Positions 8,103 to 16,962 of a stretch of 64,000 nucleotides of DNA are shown in pieces. The stretch is from NCBI GenBank assembly GCA_041395445.1, contig JAWLAO010000002.1, forward strand, positions 434,001 to 498,000, written 5' to 3'. This DNA is from Gammaproteobacteria bacterium. Lineage in GTDB: Bacteria; Pseudomonadota; Gammaproteobacteria; Xanthomonadales; Marinicellaceae. The position numbers were made by a program, and so were the translations under genes. A model generated the notes under the pieces. It searched no databases and was not told the DNA's origin. It was given only the letters and a program-made list of their open reading frames with translations. Position 1 is the stretch's first letter. Each line of letters opens with the position of its first letter.

Positions 8103-9320
8103 TTGAAACTAGCTATACTCTCTCGCGCTCCAAAAGCTTATAGCACCCGTCGTCTTAAAGAAGCAGCTCTGGATAGAGGAATCGATGTAAAGGTGCTTGA
8201 TACACTAAAATTTTCTATCGACTTAAAACAAGGCTCACCGGATTTATATTTTCGTGGTAAACAACTCAGTCACTATGATGCTGTTTTACCTAGGATTGGA
8301 GCATCGGTAACTTATCATGGAACCGCTGTGGTCAGGCAGTTTCAACAGATGGATGTTTTTTGCGCAAACACAGCTCATGGAATTGCCAATTCAAGAGATA
8401 AACTTCGCAGTTTACAAATTTTAGCCCGCCATCATATTGGCATACCTGAAACAACTTTTGTTCGTGATAAAAAAGATGTCTTGCCGGCGATTCATCGTGT
8501 GGGTGGAGCTCCTGTTATTATTAAACTCATTGAGGGAACTCAGGGTATCGGTGTTTTATTGGCTGATACTGTCAATGCGGCTGAGTCCATCATTGAGCTG
8601 TTACAGAGTCAGAAACAAGATGTTTTGATTCAAAAGTTTGTCGCTGAAAGTCGTGGTAAAGATATTCGGGCTTTAGTCGTTGGAGATCGAGTTGTTGCTG
8701 CTATGCGTCGAGTCGCCCAAGGGCAAGAGTTCCGAAGCAATGTTCATCGAGGAGGAGTCGCTCAAGCCATTGACTTACCAAAAGAGTATGAAGATGTTGC
8801 TATTCGGGCAGCTCAAATTCTGGGTCTGAGAGTGGCCGGTGTTGATATGCTGGAAAGCTCTACCGGACCGCAAATTATGGAAGTAAACTCTTCCCCGGGT
8901 TTGGAAGGAATAGAAAGTTGCACACAACTTGATGTTGCTGGAGCGATTATTGATTACATTGCTGCTCAAATTGAGTTTCCTGAAATTGATATTCGCCAGC
9001 GACTAACTGTCAGTAAAGGTTATGGAGTGAATGAGCTTTATATTCCTGAAGGGTCTGAGTATGTTGGCAAGAAAATTGCTGATATAGATTTATCTGAAAA
9101 AGACCTCAATGTGCTAACTTTGTACAGAGGAAGTAAAGTCATTCCAAACCCCAAACCGGACAGAGTGATGGAACCGGGAGATAAACTTCTTTGCTTTGGT
9201 AAGCTAGAGTCCATGCGCGGAATGATTCCGGCGCGCACTCGGAAAAAACGCCGTCCAACAGTTCATGAACTACCGGACACTCCGGTTACGCACCATCAGG
9301 AGTCCACAAATCATGAGTAA
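8103..9320 (+). CDS. rimK: RimK-type ATP-grasp glutamate ligase with C-terminal TrkA-C domain
   Basis: 405 residues, start TTG at 8103 with no better start nearby. Residues 1-300 are the RimK ATP-grasp ligase: MKLAILSR N terminus, VLPRIGAS, IANSRDKLRSLQIL, the ATP-binding IIKLIEGTQGIGV and the metal site IMEVNSSPGLEGIE. RimK adds glutamates to the C terminus of ribosomal protein S6. The last 100 residues, from VNELYIPEGSEYVGKKIADI to PGDKLLCFGKLE, are an RCK_C/TrkA-C ligand-binding fold, absent from the 300-residue E. coli enzyme. It probably adds nucleotide or ligand control. It overlaps the following rimB-like gene by 8 bp. Confidence 0.9.
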   Translation: MKLAILSRAPKAYSTRRLKEAALDRGIDVKVLDTLKFSIDLKQGSPDLYFRGKQLSHYDAVLPRIGASVTYHGTAVVRQFQQMDVFCANTAHGIANSRDKLRSLQILARHHIGIPETTFVRDKKDVLPAIHRVGGAPVIIKLIEGTQGIGVLLADTVNAAESIIELLQSQKQDVLIQKFVAESRGKDIRALVVGDRVVAAMRRVAQGQEFRSNVHRGGVAQAIDLPKEYEDVAIRAAQILGLRVAGVDMLESSTGPQIMEVNSSPGLEGIESCTQLDVAGAIIDYIAAQIEFPEIDIRQRLTVSKGYGVNELYIPEGSEYVGKKIADIDLSEKDLNVLTLYRGSKVIPNPKPDRVMEPGDKLLCFGKLESMRGMIPARTRKKRRPTVHELPDTPVTHHQESTNHE

Positions 9321-9753
9321 TATACTTGGATGGAGAGAATGGGTTTCACTTCCAGAACTGGGAATTAATAAAATTAAAGCGAAAGTTGATACCGGAGCAA
9401 GAACATCGGCATTGCATGCTTTTGATGTGAGGTTAGAAGAGAGAGACGGTAAAAAAATAGTTCGCTTCAAAATTCACCCTAAGCAACGGGATGTGGAGAC
9501 TGTTGTGGAGTGCGAAGCGCCATTACACGATGAAAGAAAGGTTCGTGATTCAGGTGGTCACAGCGAAATGCGTTATGTTATCCAATCAACAATTACAATC
9601 GGAGGCGTAGCTCATAAAGCTGAGATTACCTTAACAAATCGTGACTCAATGGGATTCAGAATGTTACTTGGCAGAACCACGATGCGAGGGCATTATCTGG
9701 TTGATTCGGGACAATCTTACTTAATGAAAAAGAAAAAGCCAAAAAGTGACTGA
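9313..9753 (+). CDS. rimB: Retropepsin-like aspartic protease family (annotated ATP-dependent Zn protease), RimB-like
   Basis: 146 residues from ATG 9313, inside the end of rimK. The signature KVDTGARTSALHAFDV gives the DTGA active-site loop of the retropepsin-like fold, followed by KVRDSGGHSEMRYVIQ and LTNRDSMGFRMLLGRTTM, all characteristic of PF05618 proteins. In pseudomonads a protein of this family is encoded with RimK and trims the glutamate tails RimK adds; the same role is likely here given the 8-bp overlap. No signal peptide is seen, so it should be cytoplasmic. The gene symbol is inferred from family and neighbourhood. Confidence 0.82.
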   Translation: MSNILGWREWVSLPELGINKIKAKVDTGARTSALHAFDVRLEERDGKKIVRFKIHPKQRDVETVVECEAPLHDERKVRDSGGHSEMRYVIQSTITIGGVAHKAEITLTNRDSMGFRMLLGRTTMRGHYLVDSGQSYLMKKKKPKSD

Positions 9754-10081
9754 GCAAATTCCAACATGGTATAAAGAAGCAAAACAAAAAGAAATTAGCT
9801 TTATAGTATTGGTTTATGGAAAAGCAGAAGGTTTTGTATTTTGTCCTGATAATTTAGAAAAACCTTTTCGAGTCGGCGGAGATTACGACGGTACCTGGCA
9901 AACAGATGCCAATGGTGCTTTAAATCACTATAACAATTATTTTAATAAAGCTTTCCTGGATAAAGTTGAGTGGTTCATACCTTATGTTAGAAAAGTGGCA
10001 AACAATCAGGACTTTTCTATTAGAGATTTAAATATTGATAAAAGAGGTCTGAAAATAATCAAAGGCAAATGGCCATGGTGA
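9746..10081 (+). CDS. Small unknown protein translationally coupled to rimB
   Basis: 111 residues from GTG 9746, overlapping the rimB stop by 8 bp. I do not recognise the family. It is soluble, rich in aromatic residues (WYKEAK near the N terminus, GGDYDGTWQTDANG in the middle, KGKWPW at the C terminus) and lacks Cys clusters or membrane segments; a single Cys lies in FVFCPDN. The overlapping start implies co-translation with rimK and rimB, so it may take part in the same ribosomal modification system, but this is only an inference from position. Confidence 0.7.
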   Translation: MTEQIPTWYKEAKQKEISFIVLVYGKAEGFVFCPDNLEKPFRVGGDYDGTWQTDANGALNHYNNYFNKAFLDKVEWFIPYVRKVANNQDFSIRDLNIDKRGLKIIKGKWPW

Positions 10082-10094
10082 CACTTCCGTAGTA

Positions 10095-10745
10095 ATGATG
10101 AAAACAAAACTTTTTTTCATTGTAATTTTGCAAATAGCAACGAGCTCAGTTATTTGTGCTGATTCAGAGGTATTGAAAGAATACAAAACAATCGGGTTAA
10201 AAAGCAAAATTGATTTTGAAGTGTTTGAATATGCTTTGAATGGATTCAAATTAATTAAGAATAAAACTAATGATTCAATTTTGACGATTATAGATTACTC
10301 AAAACCATCCACTGAATATCGCTTATATATAATAGACTTAAATAATAAAAAGCTTATCTCAGAATCGTTAGTGGCTCATGGCAGAAACTCTGGTGAAAAC
10401 AAAGCGATTGATTTTTCAAATGTGAAGAACTCAAAAAAAAGCAGCTTGGGTTTTTACAAGACAGCAGAAACATATACTGGTAAACATGGGTATTCATTGA
10501 AACTGGATGGGCTTGAAAAAAATATTAATGATAATGCCAGAGAAAGAGCGATAGTCATTCATGGAGCTTGGTATGTTAGTGAGGAGTTTATTGATAAACA
10601 TGGAAGACTAGGTCGTAGTTGGGGCTGCCCGGCATTGCCTATAGATATGCATAAGAAAATAATTGATACCATAAAAAATGGCTCTTATTTGTATATCCAT
10701 GGAGATGATAAAAACTATAAAAAAACCTCAAATTTCAACTTCTAA
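10095..10745 (+). CDS. Murein L,D-transpeptidase catalytic domain protein (YkuD-like)
   Basis: 216 residues with an N-terminal signal peptide (hydrophobic KLFFIVILQIATSSVICA). The catalytic region contains VAHGRNSGE, then SSLGFYKTAETYTGKHGYSLKLDGL, a His in VIHGAWYV, and the nucleophilic Cys in GRSWGCPAL. This is the pattern of the YkuD_2 type of L,D-transpeptidase-like domain. It should act on peptidoglycan peptides or lipoprotein attachment in the periplasm. It lies 13 bp after the small unknown gene and may be the last gene of the rimK unit. All catalytic residues are intact. Confidence 0.83.
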   Translation: MMKTKLFFIVILQIATSSVICADSEVLKEYKTIGLKSKIDFEVFEYALNGFKLIKNKTNDSILTIIDYSKPSTEYRLYIIDLNNKKLISESLVAHGRNSGENKAIDFSNVKNSKKSSLGFYKTAETYTGKHGYSLKLDGLEKNINDNARERAIVIHGAWYVSEEFIDKHGRLGRSWGCPALPIDMHKKIIDTIKNGSYLYIHGDDKNYKKTSNFNF

Positions 10746-11064
10746 AAACCCATAAAAAAAGTACATCAACGAGAGAGCTTGGTGCTTTAAAGGTTCAGTT
10801 CCCTTTGAATAATTATCTTGAAAAGAGTTTTTAGCCTTTATTATTTATTATTAAATTTATTACTAACAAAACAATTGAATTAATAAATATATCATTTATA
10901 CGATAGTTGAAGACAACACTATCAATTTAAAATATAGAATGATATAATAATATTATACTATTTTACAAATAACATGTTTGCTCCTAGAATGTGAGTCATC
11001 AGTTTGATATCTGTAATAAGTATTCTAGTTATCATAAATTTTAATCATATTCTGGAGAAAACCA
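10746..11064. other. AT-rich intergenic region upstream of katG
   Basis: 319 bp without a supportable gene. It contains an imperfect inverted repeat (GATAGT...ACTATC, 10902-10923) and a TATAAT at 10943-10948 that could serve as a -10 element. No canonical OxyR spacing of ATAG/CTAT quartets is seen. The katG Shine-Dalgarno (CTGGAGAAA) is at its end. Confidence 0.6.
10902..10923. promoter_or_regulatory. Candidate operator: inverted repeat upstream of katG
   Basis: GATAGT and ACTATC face each other across 10 bp, about 20 bp upstream of a TATAAT. Position suits a regulator of katG, but which one is unknown. Confidence 0.3.
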
Positions 11065-13221
11065 ATGTCTCAAAATAAATGTCCGGTCATGCACGGAGCA
11101 GCAACCGAATCAAAACAATCAAATATGGAATGGTGGCCTAATGCACTGAATCTCGATATCTTGCATCAACACGATACAAAAACAAACCCTATGGGTGAAG
11201 ATTTCGATTATCAGGAAGAAGTCAAAAAACTGGATTTCAAAGCACTCAAACAAGATTTAATTGACTTGATGACTGACAGTCAGGACTGGTGGCCAGCGGA
11301 TTGGGGACACTATGGCGGATTGATGATTCGTATGTCCTGGCACGCTGCAGGAAGTTATCGCGTGGCTGACGGACGCGGTGGTGCGGGAACGGGAAATCAA
11401 AGGTTTGCTCCATTAAACTCTTGGCCTGATAATGCAAATCTGGACAAGGCAAGACGCTTGCTGTGGCCGATCAAGAAAAAATACGGGAATAAATTAAGTT
11501 GGGCAGACTTGTTAGTTTATGCCGGAACAGTCGCCTATGAGTCAATGGGCTTGAAAACTTATGGCTTTGCGTTCGGACGTGAAGATATTTGGCACCCTGA
11601 AAAAGATATCTATTGGGGCTCAGAAAAAGAATGGTTAGCGCCATCGGGAGGAGAAGGTAGCCGATATTCCGGACAAAGAGATTTGGAGAACCCATTAGCA
11701 GCAGTAATGATGGGGCTGATTTATGTTAACCCTGAAGGAGTGGATGGGAATCCAGATCCATTAAAAACCGCAGCAGATGTCCGTGTCACTTTTGAAAGAA
11801 TGGCAATGAATGATGAAGAAACGGTTGCCTTGACGGCCGGTGGCCATACTGTTGGAAAATCACATGGAAATGGTGATGCTGGTTTGTTAGGACCGGATCC
11901 TGAAGCAGCAGATATTGACGAACAAGGCTTAGGTTGGAATAACAAAACGAAACGAGGCATTGGACGCAACACTGTAACCAGTGGCATCGAAGGGGCATGG
12001 ACCACGTATCCAACCCAATGGGATAACGGCTATTTTAAATTGTTGCTAGGTTATGACTGGGAGTTAACAAAAAGCCCTGCCGGAGCGTGGCAATGGGAGC
12101 CTGTCAATATCAAGGAAGAAGATAAGCCTGTTGATGTTGAAGACTCGTCAATTCGTTATAACCCTATCATGACAGATGCGGACATGGCGATGAAAATGGA
12201 CCCTGAATATCGAAAAATATCCGAAAAATTTTATAACAATCCGGACTATTTTTCTGAGGTATTTGCAAAAGCATGGTTTAAATTAACACACAGAGACTTA
12301 GGTCCTAAATCACGTTACATTGGGCCGGAAGTTCCACAAGAAGATTTAATCTGGCAAGACTCTGTTCCTACAGGGAATACTAATTTTGATATTGAACTGG
12401 CAAAAAGCAAAATCGCTGATAGCGGGTTGAGTATCAGTGAAATGGTTAGTACAGCATGGGATAGTGTTCGTACTTTCAGAGGGTCTGATAATCGTGGTGG
12501 AGCCAATGGCGCAAGAATTCGTTTGACTCCTCAAAAAGATTGGGAAGGAAATGAACCCCAACGACTACAAAAGGTTTTAGCGGTTCTTGAAAGTATTGCT
12601 AGTGATGTAAGTGCCAGTGTTGCAGATATCATTGTTCTCGCAGGTTCCGTTGGCATTGAACAAGCTGCAAAAGCAGCAGATTTAGAAATTACGGTTCCTT
12701 TTCAGGCCGGGCGAGGAGATGCAACTCAGGAAATGACCGATGTTGATTCTTTTCAGTATTTGGAGCCCGTTCATGACGGATTCCGTAACTGGTTGAAAAA
12801 GAACTATGTTGTGAGTGCGGAAGAACTGTTGCTGGATAAAGCACAGTTGCTGGGATTAACAGCAAAAGAAATGACAGTCTTAATAGGAGGGATGCGTGTT
12901 CTGGGAACCAATCATGGCGGAACAAAACACGGAGTATTTACAAATCAGCAAGGTGTTTTATCCAATGATTTCTTTGTAAATCTGACAGATATGAGCTATA
13001 CATGGAATCCTGTTTCTGACAATCTTTATGAAATTCGCGACCGAAAATCAGGTGAAACTGTTTGGACAGCAACTCGAGTCGACTTGGTTTTTGGTTCGAA
13101 TTCAATTCTTAGAGCTTATGCCGAAGTTTACGCACAAGATGATAACAAGGAAAAATTTGTTAAAGACTTTGTATCGGCTTGGACAAAAGTGATGAATGCC
13201 GACAGATTTGATTTGAAATAA
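11065..13221 (+). CDS. katG: Bifunctional catalase-peroxidase KatG
   Basis: 718 residues, class I haem peroxidase that destroys hydrogen peroxide. The distal site reads IRMSWHAAG, with Arg89, Trp92 and His93. Trp92, Tyr220 (GLIYVNPEG) and Met246 (FERMAMND) form the Met-Tyr-Trp adduct required for catalase activity. The proximal His is 261 in GGHTVGKSHG. The length fits two tandem peroxidase-like domains, the second inactive, as usual. Start ATG 11065 has the Shine-Dalgarno CTGGAGAAA. No signal peptide is seen, so it is cytoplasmic. It is flanked by long spacers and is probably transcribed alone. Confidence 0.97.
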   Translation: MSQNKCPVMHGAATESKQSNMEWWPNALNLDILHQHDTKTNPMGEDFDYQEEVKKLDFKALKQDLIDLMTDSQDWWPADWGHYGGLMIRMSWHAAGSYRVADGRGGAGTGNQRFAPLNSWPDNANLDKARRLLWPIKKKYGNKLSWADLLVYAGTVAYESMGLKTYGFAFGREDIWHPEKDIYWGSEKEWLAPSGGEGSRYSGQRDLENPLAAVMMGLIYVNPEGVDGNPDPLKTAADVRVTFERMAMNDEETVALTAGGHTVGKSHGNGDAGLLGPDPEAADIDEQGLGWNNKTKRGIGRNTVTSGIEGAWTTYPTQWDNGYFKLLLGYDWELTKSPAGAWQWEPVNIKEEDKPVDVEDSSIRYNPIMTDADMAMKMDPEYRKISEKFYNNPDYFSEVFAKAWFKLTHRDLGPKSRYIGPEVPQEDLIWQDSVPTGNTNFDIELAKSKIADSGLSISEMVSTAWDSVRTFRGSDNRGGANGARIRLTPQKDWEGNEPQRLQKVLAVLESIASDVSASVADIIVLAGSVGIEQAAKAADLEITVPFQAGRGDATQEMTDVDSFQYLEPVHDGFRNWLKKNYVVSAEELLLDKAQLLGLTAKEMTVLIGGMRVLGTNHGGTKHGVFTNQQGVLSNDFFVNLTDMSYTWNPVSDNLYEIRDRKSGETVWTATRVDLVFGSNSILRAYAEVYAQDDNKEKFVKDFVSAWTKVMNADRFDLK

Positions 13222-13234
13222 TATTATTTTTTGG

Positions 13235-13284
13235 CTCCCGGCACAAATTTATCCCTCTCTCCTCCTCCTTTTCAGTGTCGGGAG
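13235..13284. terminator. Stem-loop downstream of katG
   Basis: A 10-bp stem (CTCCCGGCAC with GTGTCGGGAG, one G-U pair) closes a 30-nt pyrimidine-rich loop 14 bp after the katG stop. No clear T-run follows on the plus strand, so termination efficiency is uncertain. Confidence 0.45.
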
Positions 13285-13435
13285 TATCAAAAAGCCGAAA
13301 TACTCAATTTTCGAAAAATTAATTATAAAACCTGATTGTGCGTTTTTTAGAAACAGTATGTTTAAAAACACCCTGTTTATTTTTATTATACGAACAAATA
13401 AACTGTGTCAACTACAAAATTAAAGGAACTTTAAC

Positions 13436-13972
13436 ATGAAAATCACAGCAATTATCGGAAGTTTGAGACAGAACTCTATTCATAGAGGGATTTTTGAAAG
13501 TTATAAAGAGTTAGCGAAGCAGTTCTTCACCTTGGAAGAAGGTGTTATTAGGAATATTCCACTTTATAATGAAGACGATGGAGGTAATGATATTGTTCAT
13601 CAACTGGCTGAACAAATATATCATTCTGACGGTGTTATATTTTTTTCACCAGAATATAATTATTCCGTTCCGGGAGTATTAAAGAACGCGATAGATTGGC
13701 TGTCAAGAGCAACACCACAGCCATTTTCAGGCAAATCGGCAAGTATAATTGGTGCCAGCCCGGGGCAAATTGGTACTGCCAGAATGCAATATCATCTACG
13801 ACAAATCGGTGTTTACCTTAATCTTCACTTTCTGAACAAACCCGAAGTCATGATATCAGGCTCGAATGATAAAATAAAAAATGGTATCATTAATGACGAA
13901 TCAACATTGTCTTTTTTGAAACACCATGCAGAGGAATTTCATAAGTTTACTCTGGGGATTGGAAAAACCTAA
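13436..13972 (+). CDS. NADPH-dependent FMN reductase family protein (ChrR/YieF-like)
   Basis: 178 residues of flavodoxin-like fold. The FMN phosphate loop is GSLRQNSIHRG (residues 8-18) and the second flavin-binding motif is SPEYNYSVPGVLKNAIDWLSR. These define the family of NAD(P)H:quinone, chromate or azo reductases. ATG 13436 has a good AAAGGAA ribosome site. It follows katG by about 210 bp, which may mean a shared theme of oxidative-stress defence, but the two look separately transcribed. Substrate unknown. Confidence 0.88.
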   Translation: MKITAIIGSLRQNSIHRGIFESYKELAKQFFTLEEGVIRNIPLYNEDDGGNDIVHQLAEQIYHSDGVIFFSPEYNYSVPGVLKNAIDWLSRATPQPFSGKSASIIGASPGQIGTARMQYHLRQIGVYLNLHFLNKPEVMISGSNDKIKNGIINDESTLSFLKHHAEEFHKFTLGIGKT

Positions 13973-14055
13973 GGAAACAGTGAATAAACAATCATTGGTA
14001 GAAATTATTGACAGTTTGTTGCACAAAAATTAAACTCAAATAAAAAAGTCAATCT

Positions 14056-15240
14056 ATGGATTTTAAAATTAACCTAGAGCTTCAGCAGAAGCTGGACACA
14101 ATCAATGAATTTTTGCATGAAGAAGTTTATCCTCTGGAAAAACTATTTCTATACCACAAATGGGATGAGCTCCTTCCATCACTCGAACAATGTCGGGAAA
14201 AAGTCAAAACTCTGGGTTTATGGGCTCCAAATTTGCCAAAAGACACCGGTGGCAGTTACAGCGGGTTGCTAGATCTGGCTTTGATTGGCGAAGTCTTGGG
14301 ACAATCTCCTCTGGGTCATTATATCTTTGGATGCCAGGCACCTGATGCTGGCAATGCGGAGTTGTTACACTTATTCGGAACAAAGAAGCAAAAAGAACAA
14401 TGGTTGCTGCCTTTGGTAAAAGGTGAGATTCGTAGTTGTTTTGCCATGACTGAACCACACACAGCAGGATCGAACCCTACTCTGCTTGATAGTACGGCTG
14501 AATTAAAAAACAGACAATGGCATATTAACGGACGCAAGTGGTTTACAACTTCAGCCGAAGGCTCATCCTTTGCTATTGCGATGGTTGTTACTGACGAGAA
14601 TGCAGAAAAACACAAACGAGCCAGTATGATTATTGTGCCGACTGAGACCGAAGGATTTAACATTATTCGCAATATTTCCGTGATGGGAGAAGAAGGAAAA
14701 GGTTATTTCAGTCACGCGGAAGTTGAGTTTGATAATTGTATCGTGCCACAAGAAAACCTGATTGGTCAAAGAGGCAGTGGATTTGCCTTGGCGCAAGAAA
14801 GGCTGGGTCCCGGACGCATTCAGCATTGTATGCGTTGGTTGGGAATCGGCGAGCGTTGCATCAATATCAGTAAACAATTCATGAAAAAAAGAAAAATCAG
14901 CTCTACTCAGGTTTTAGCACAACAACCTTTGATGCAGGCACAAATTGCTGAGTCTCTGGCTGAATTAGCATCAGCTCGACTGATGGTATTACAAACAGCT
15001 TGGAGCATTGAGCAAAATGGTTTTGAGCAATCAAAAAATATGATTTCGCTGATTAAGTTTCACACAGCGAACGTCGTGCAACGAGTCATTGATAGAAGTT
15101 TGCAATCGTTGGGAGCATTGGGAATGACTGATGATACTGTTGTTTCATTCTTTTACAGAGAAGAACGAGCCGCACGAATTTACGATGGTGCTGATGAAGT
15201 TCATAAAATTGTTGCTGCCAGAGAGTTTTTAAAAAACTAA
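14056..15240 (+). CDS. Acyl-CoA dehydrogenase, ACAD10/11 (LvaC)-like
   Basis: 394 residues with the standard N-terminal helical, middle beta and C-terminal helical domains. Visible motifs: CFAMTEPHTAGSNPT for FAD/acyl binding, KWFTTSAEGSSFAI, a QERLGPGRIQHCMRWLG helix, and C-terminal ARIYDGADEVHKIVAAREF. The usual IYEG Glu is Asp here. The stop overlaps the start of the next gene, a kinase-type phosphotransferase, by 1 bp (TAATG). In animal ACAD10/11 the same two domains are fused, and in the Pseudomonas levulinate pathway they are separate; there a 4-hydroxyacyl-CoA is phosphorylated and then dephosphorylated/dehydrated. The same chemistry is inferred. Confidence 0.88.
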   Translation: MDFKINLELQQKLDTINEFLHEEVYPLEKLFLYHKWDELLPSLEQCREKVKTLGLWAPNLPKDTGGSYSGLLDLALIGEVLGQSPLGHYIFGCQAPDAGNAELLHLFGTKKQKEQWLLPLVKGEIRSCFAMTEPHTAGSNPTLLDSTAELKNRQWHINGRKWFTTSAEGSSFAIAMVVTDENAEKHKRASMIIVPTETEGFNIIRNISVMGEEGKGYFSHAEVEFDNCIVPQENLIGQRGSGFALAQERLGPGRIQHCMRWLGIGERCINISKQFMKKRKISSTQVLAQQPLMQAQIAESLAELASARLMVLQTAWSIEQNGFEQSKNMISLIKFHTANVVQRVIDRSLQSLGALGMTDDTVVSFFYREERAARIYDGADEVHKIVAAREFLKN

Positions 15241-16298
15241 TGTCCTCATCACACTCAAAAGATTATGCTCAGGCTGTTCGTGAAGAAGATCGCTTGGACA
15301 TTGCATCACTTAAAAAATATCTCAGCGAGAACTTCGTTGGAATAAATGATTTAAAGGAACTGAATGTCAAACAATTTTCAGCAGGTGCATCCAATTTAAC
15401 CTATCAATTACAATGGAATGATCAAAAAGTCATTCTTCGTACAGCCCCTCATGGTGCAAATATCAAATCCGCTCATAATATGTCACGAGAATATCATGTT
15501 TTAAAAGCACTTGAACCTTATTTTGAATATTCTCCCAAAGCATTACTTTATTGTGATGATAAAGAAATTATCGGAAAGCCATTTTATATCATGGAAAAAA
15601 TAGATGGAGTTATTGCAGGTAAAGAGTTTCCGATGAAACTGAATTCGGATCAAGCCGATGATTTGTGCAAACAGTTGTTGGATATCCAAGTAAAACTGCA
15701 TGAAATTGATATTGCTGAAACAGGTCTGTGTAAACTAGGAAAACCCCAAGGTTATATCCAGAGACAAGTAGAAGGATGGAATGGCAGATATGAAAATGCA
15801 TTGCTTAATGATTCATTGCCAGCAATAGAATTACGAAGTTGGTTGTTGAAAAATCAACCAAATGACACTTCCGGTAGTATGATTCATAATGACTATAAGT
15901 TTGATAATGTCGTCATCTCTCCATACGAACCCTATCAAATTATTGGTGTGTTGGATTGGGAGTTGGCAACAGTAGGTTCTCCGCTCATGGATTTGGGATG
16001 CTCTCTGGCTTATTGGGTTGAAAAAAATGATGCTAAAGAAATGCAAATGATACGAAGAATGCCAACAAGTTTGGATGGGATGTGGAGCAGAAATCAGATA
16101 GTTGAATATTATTGCAGTAAAAGAAATATCAGCTCAGAAGGTTTTGATTATTTTTATATATTCGGATTATTTCGTTTAGCCGTAATTGCCCAACAAATCT
16201 ATAAACGATATGCAACAGGAAAAACAACGAACCCGGTTTTTGCCAACTTTGGTGAGTTGGTTAAAATTCTTCTAAGGCAGGCTGAAAAACAAATATAA
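15240..16298 (+). CDS. APH-fold phosphotransferase, ACAD10/11 kinase-domain (LvaA)-like
   Basis: 352 residues. The kinase-like fold shows a glycine-poor N lobe with VKQFSAGASNLTYQL, VILRTAP with the ATP-binding region, the catalytic HNDYKFDNVV (HxDxxxxN), and the metal-binding Asp in GVLDWELATVGSPLMDLG. These are the signatures of the family that includes the N-terminal kinase domain of ACAD10/11. It is translationally coupled to the acyl-CoA dehydrogenase upstream, suggesting that it phosphorylates 4-hydroxyacyl-CoA. An aminoglycoside kinase role is unlikely from this context. A bidirectional terminator follows. Confidence 0.88.
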   Translation: MSSSHSKDYAQAVREEDRLDIASLKKYLSENFVGINDLKELNVKQFSAGASNLTYQLQWNDQKVILRTAPHGANIKSAHNMSREYHVLKALEPYFEYSPKALLYCDDKEIIGKPFYIMEKIDGVIAGKEFPMKLNSDQADDLCKQLLDIQVKLHEIDIAETGLCKLGKPQGYIQRQVEGWNGRYENALLNDSLPAIELRSWLLKNQPNDTSGSMIHNDYKFDNVVISPYEPYQIIGVLDWELATVGSPLMDLGCSLAYWVEKNDAKEMQMIRRMPTSLDGMWSRNQIVEYYCSKRNISSEGFDYFYIFGLFRLAVIAQQIYKRYATGKTTNPVFANFGELVKILLRQAEKQI

Positions 16299-16300
16299 AA

Positions 16301-16324
16301 AAACCCTCAACAATGTGAGGGTTT
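16301..16324. terminator. Bidirectional rho-independent terminator
   Basis: Perfect 9-bp stem AAACCCTCA / TGAGGGTTT with a 6-nt loop, flanked by A-run and T-run. It lies between the convergent phosphotransferase and DUF302 genes. Confidence 0.9.
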
Positions 16325-16347
16325 TCTATGATAGATTCACTCGGGAG

Positions 16348-16935
16348 TTAAAAGTCTCCGTTTGCTCCTTTTTGCATAATATCAAGGATAGCCGATTTGA
16401 TACGGCTCGCTTTTTTGAACAACTCAGGAGGTAATGTCTCTCCACCGTGTAAAATCATATCCATGTTCATAGAATAAAGCGCAAAGTTGCCATTATCATC
16501 TTCAACCATTGCGACACGACAAGGCAAGTAAGCAGCTATATAAACATTATAGTCAACCATCTCTCTGGCAGTGAGTGAGTCACAATATTCGAAAATTTTC
16601 AAAAACTTCTGTGGTTCACCGGTTTTCGCAAAGACATCTTCAGAAAGAGGAAGCACGCCGACATTTTTTATATTCCATGAATTTGCAGCAATCGCCATAG
16701 ACTCTTCAGCCTCATCTACAGTAATTCCTTCTGCAAATGGTACCATCCAGACAGTCGCCTCGGCGGTAACCTTGGACTTTTTCAGTTTTTGCCACATTTC
16801 CCAATAAACCTCAGGGGCTTTGGCATCGAAAGATTTAAATACCTTGAAGTCCTCACCAAATTTAGTCCAACCGTAAATTCCGCCAACAATTGCCAGAAGT
16901 CCGATTAAAGCAAGTAGGTTTTTAATAAATTTCAT
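16348..16935 (-). CDS. DUF302 domain membrane-anchored protein
   Basis: 195 residues. One N-terminal membrane segment (LLALIGLLAIVGGIYGW) is followed by a soluble domain containing NVGVLPLSEDVFAKTG, IFEYCDSLTAREMV, YLPCRVAMVEDDNG and the C-terminal helix, as in DUF302 proteins. The family recurs beside sulfur-oxidation genes, and a conserved Cys (YLPCR) is present. It is the last gene of the DoxD unit on the minus strand; a 12-bp hairpin lies in the gap. Biochemical role unknown. Confidence 0.8.
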   Translation of the reverse strand: MKFIKNLLALIGLLAIVGGIYGWTKFGEDFKVFKSFDAKAPEVYWEMWQKLKKSKVTAEATVWMVPFAEGITVDEAEESMAIAANSWNIKNVGVLPLSEDVFAKTGEPQKFLKIFEYCDSLTAREMVDYNVYIAAYLPCRVAMVEDDNGNFALYSMNMDMILHGGETLPPELFKKASRIKSAILDIMQKGANGDF

Positions 16936-16962
16936 TTATTGTATCCTCTGTGTGTTGAGTAC

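Noticed and set aside
10902..10960. Canonical OxyR site upstream of katG
   Set aside because: ATAG and CTAT elements are present, but the required 7-bp spacing between four quartets is missing.
11471..12005. Minus-strand frames within katG
   Set aside because: They are shadows of a strong coding region whose codon pattern fits KatG over its whole length.
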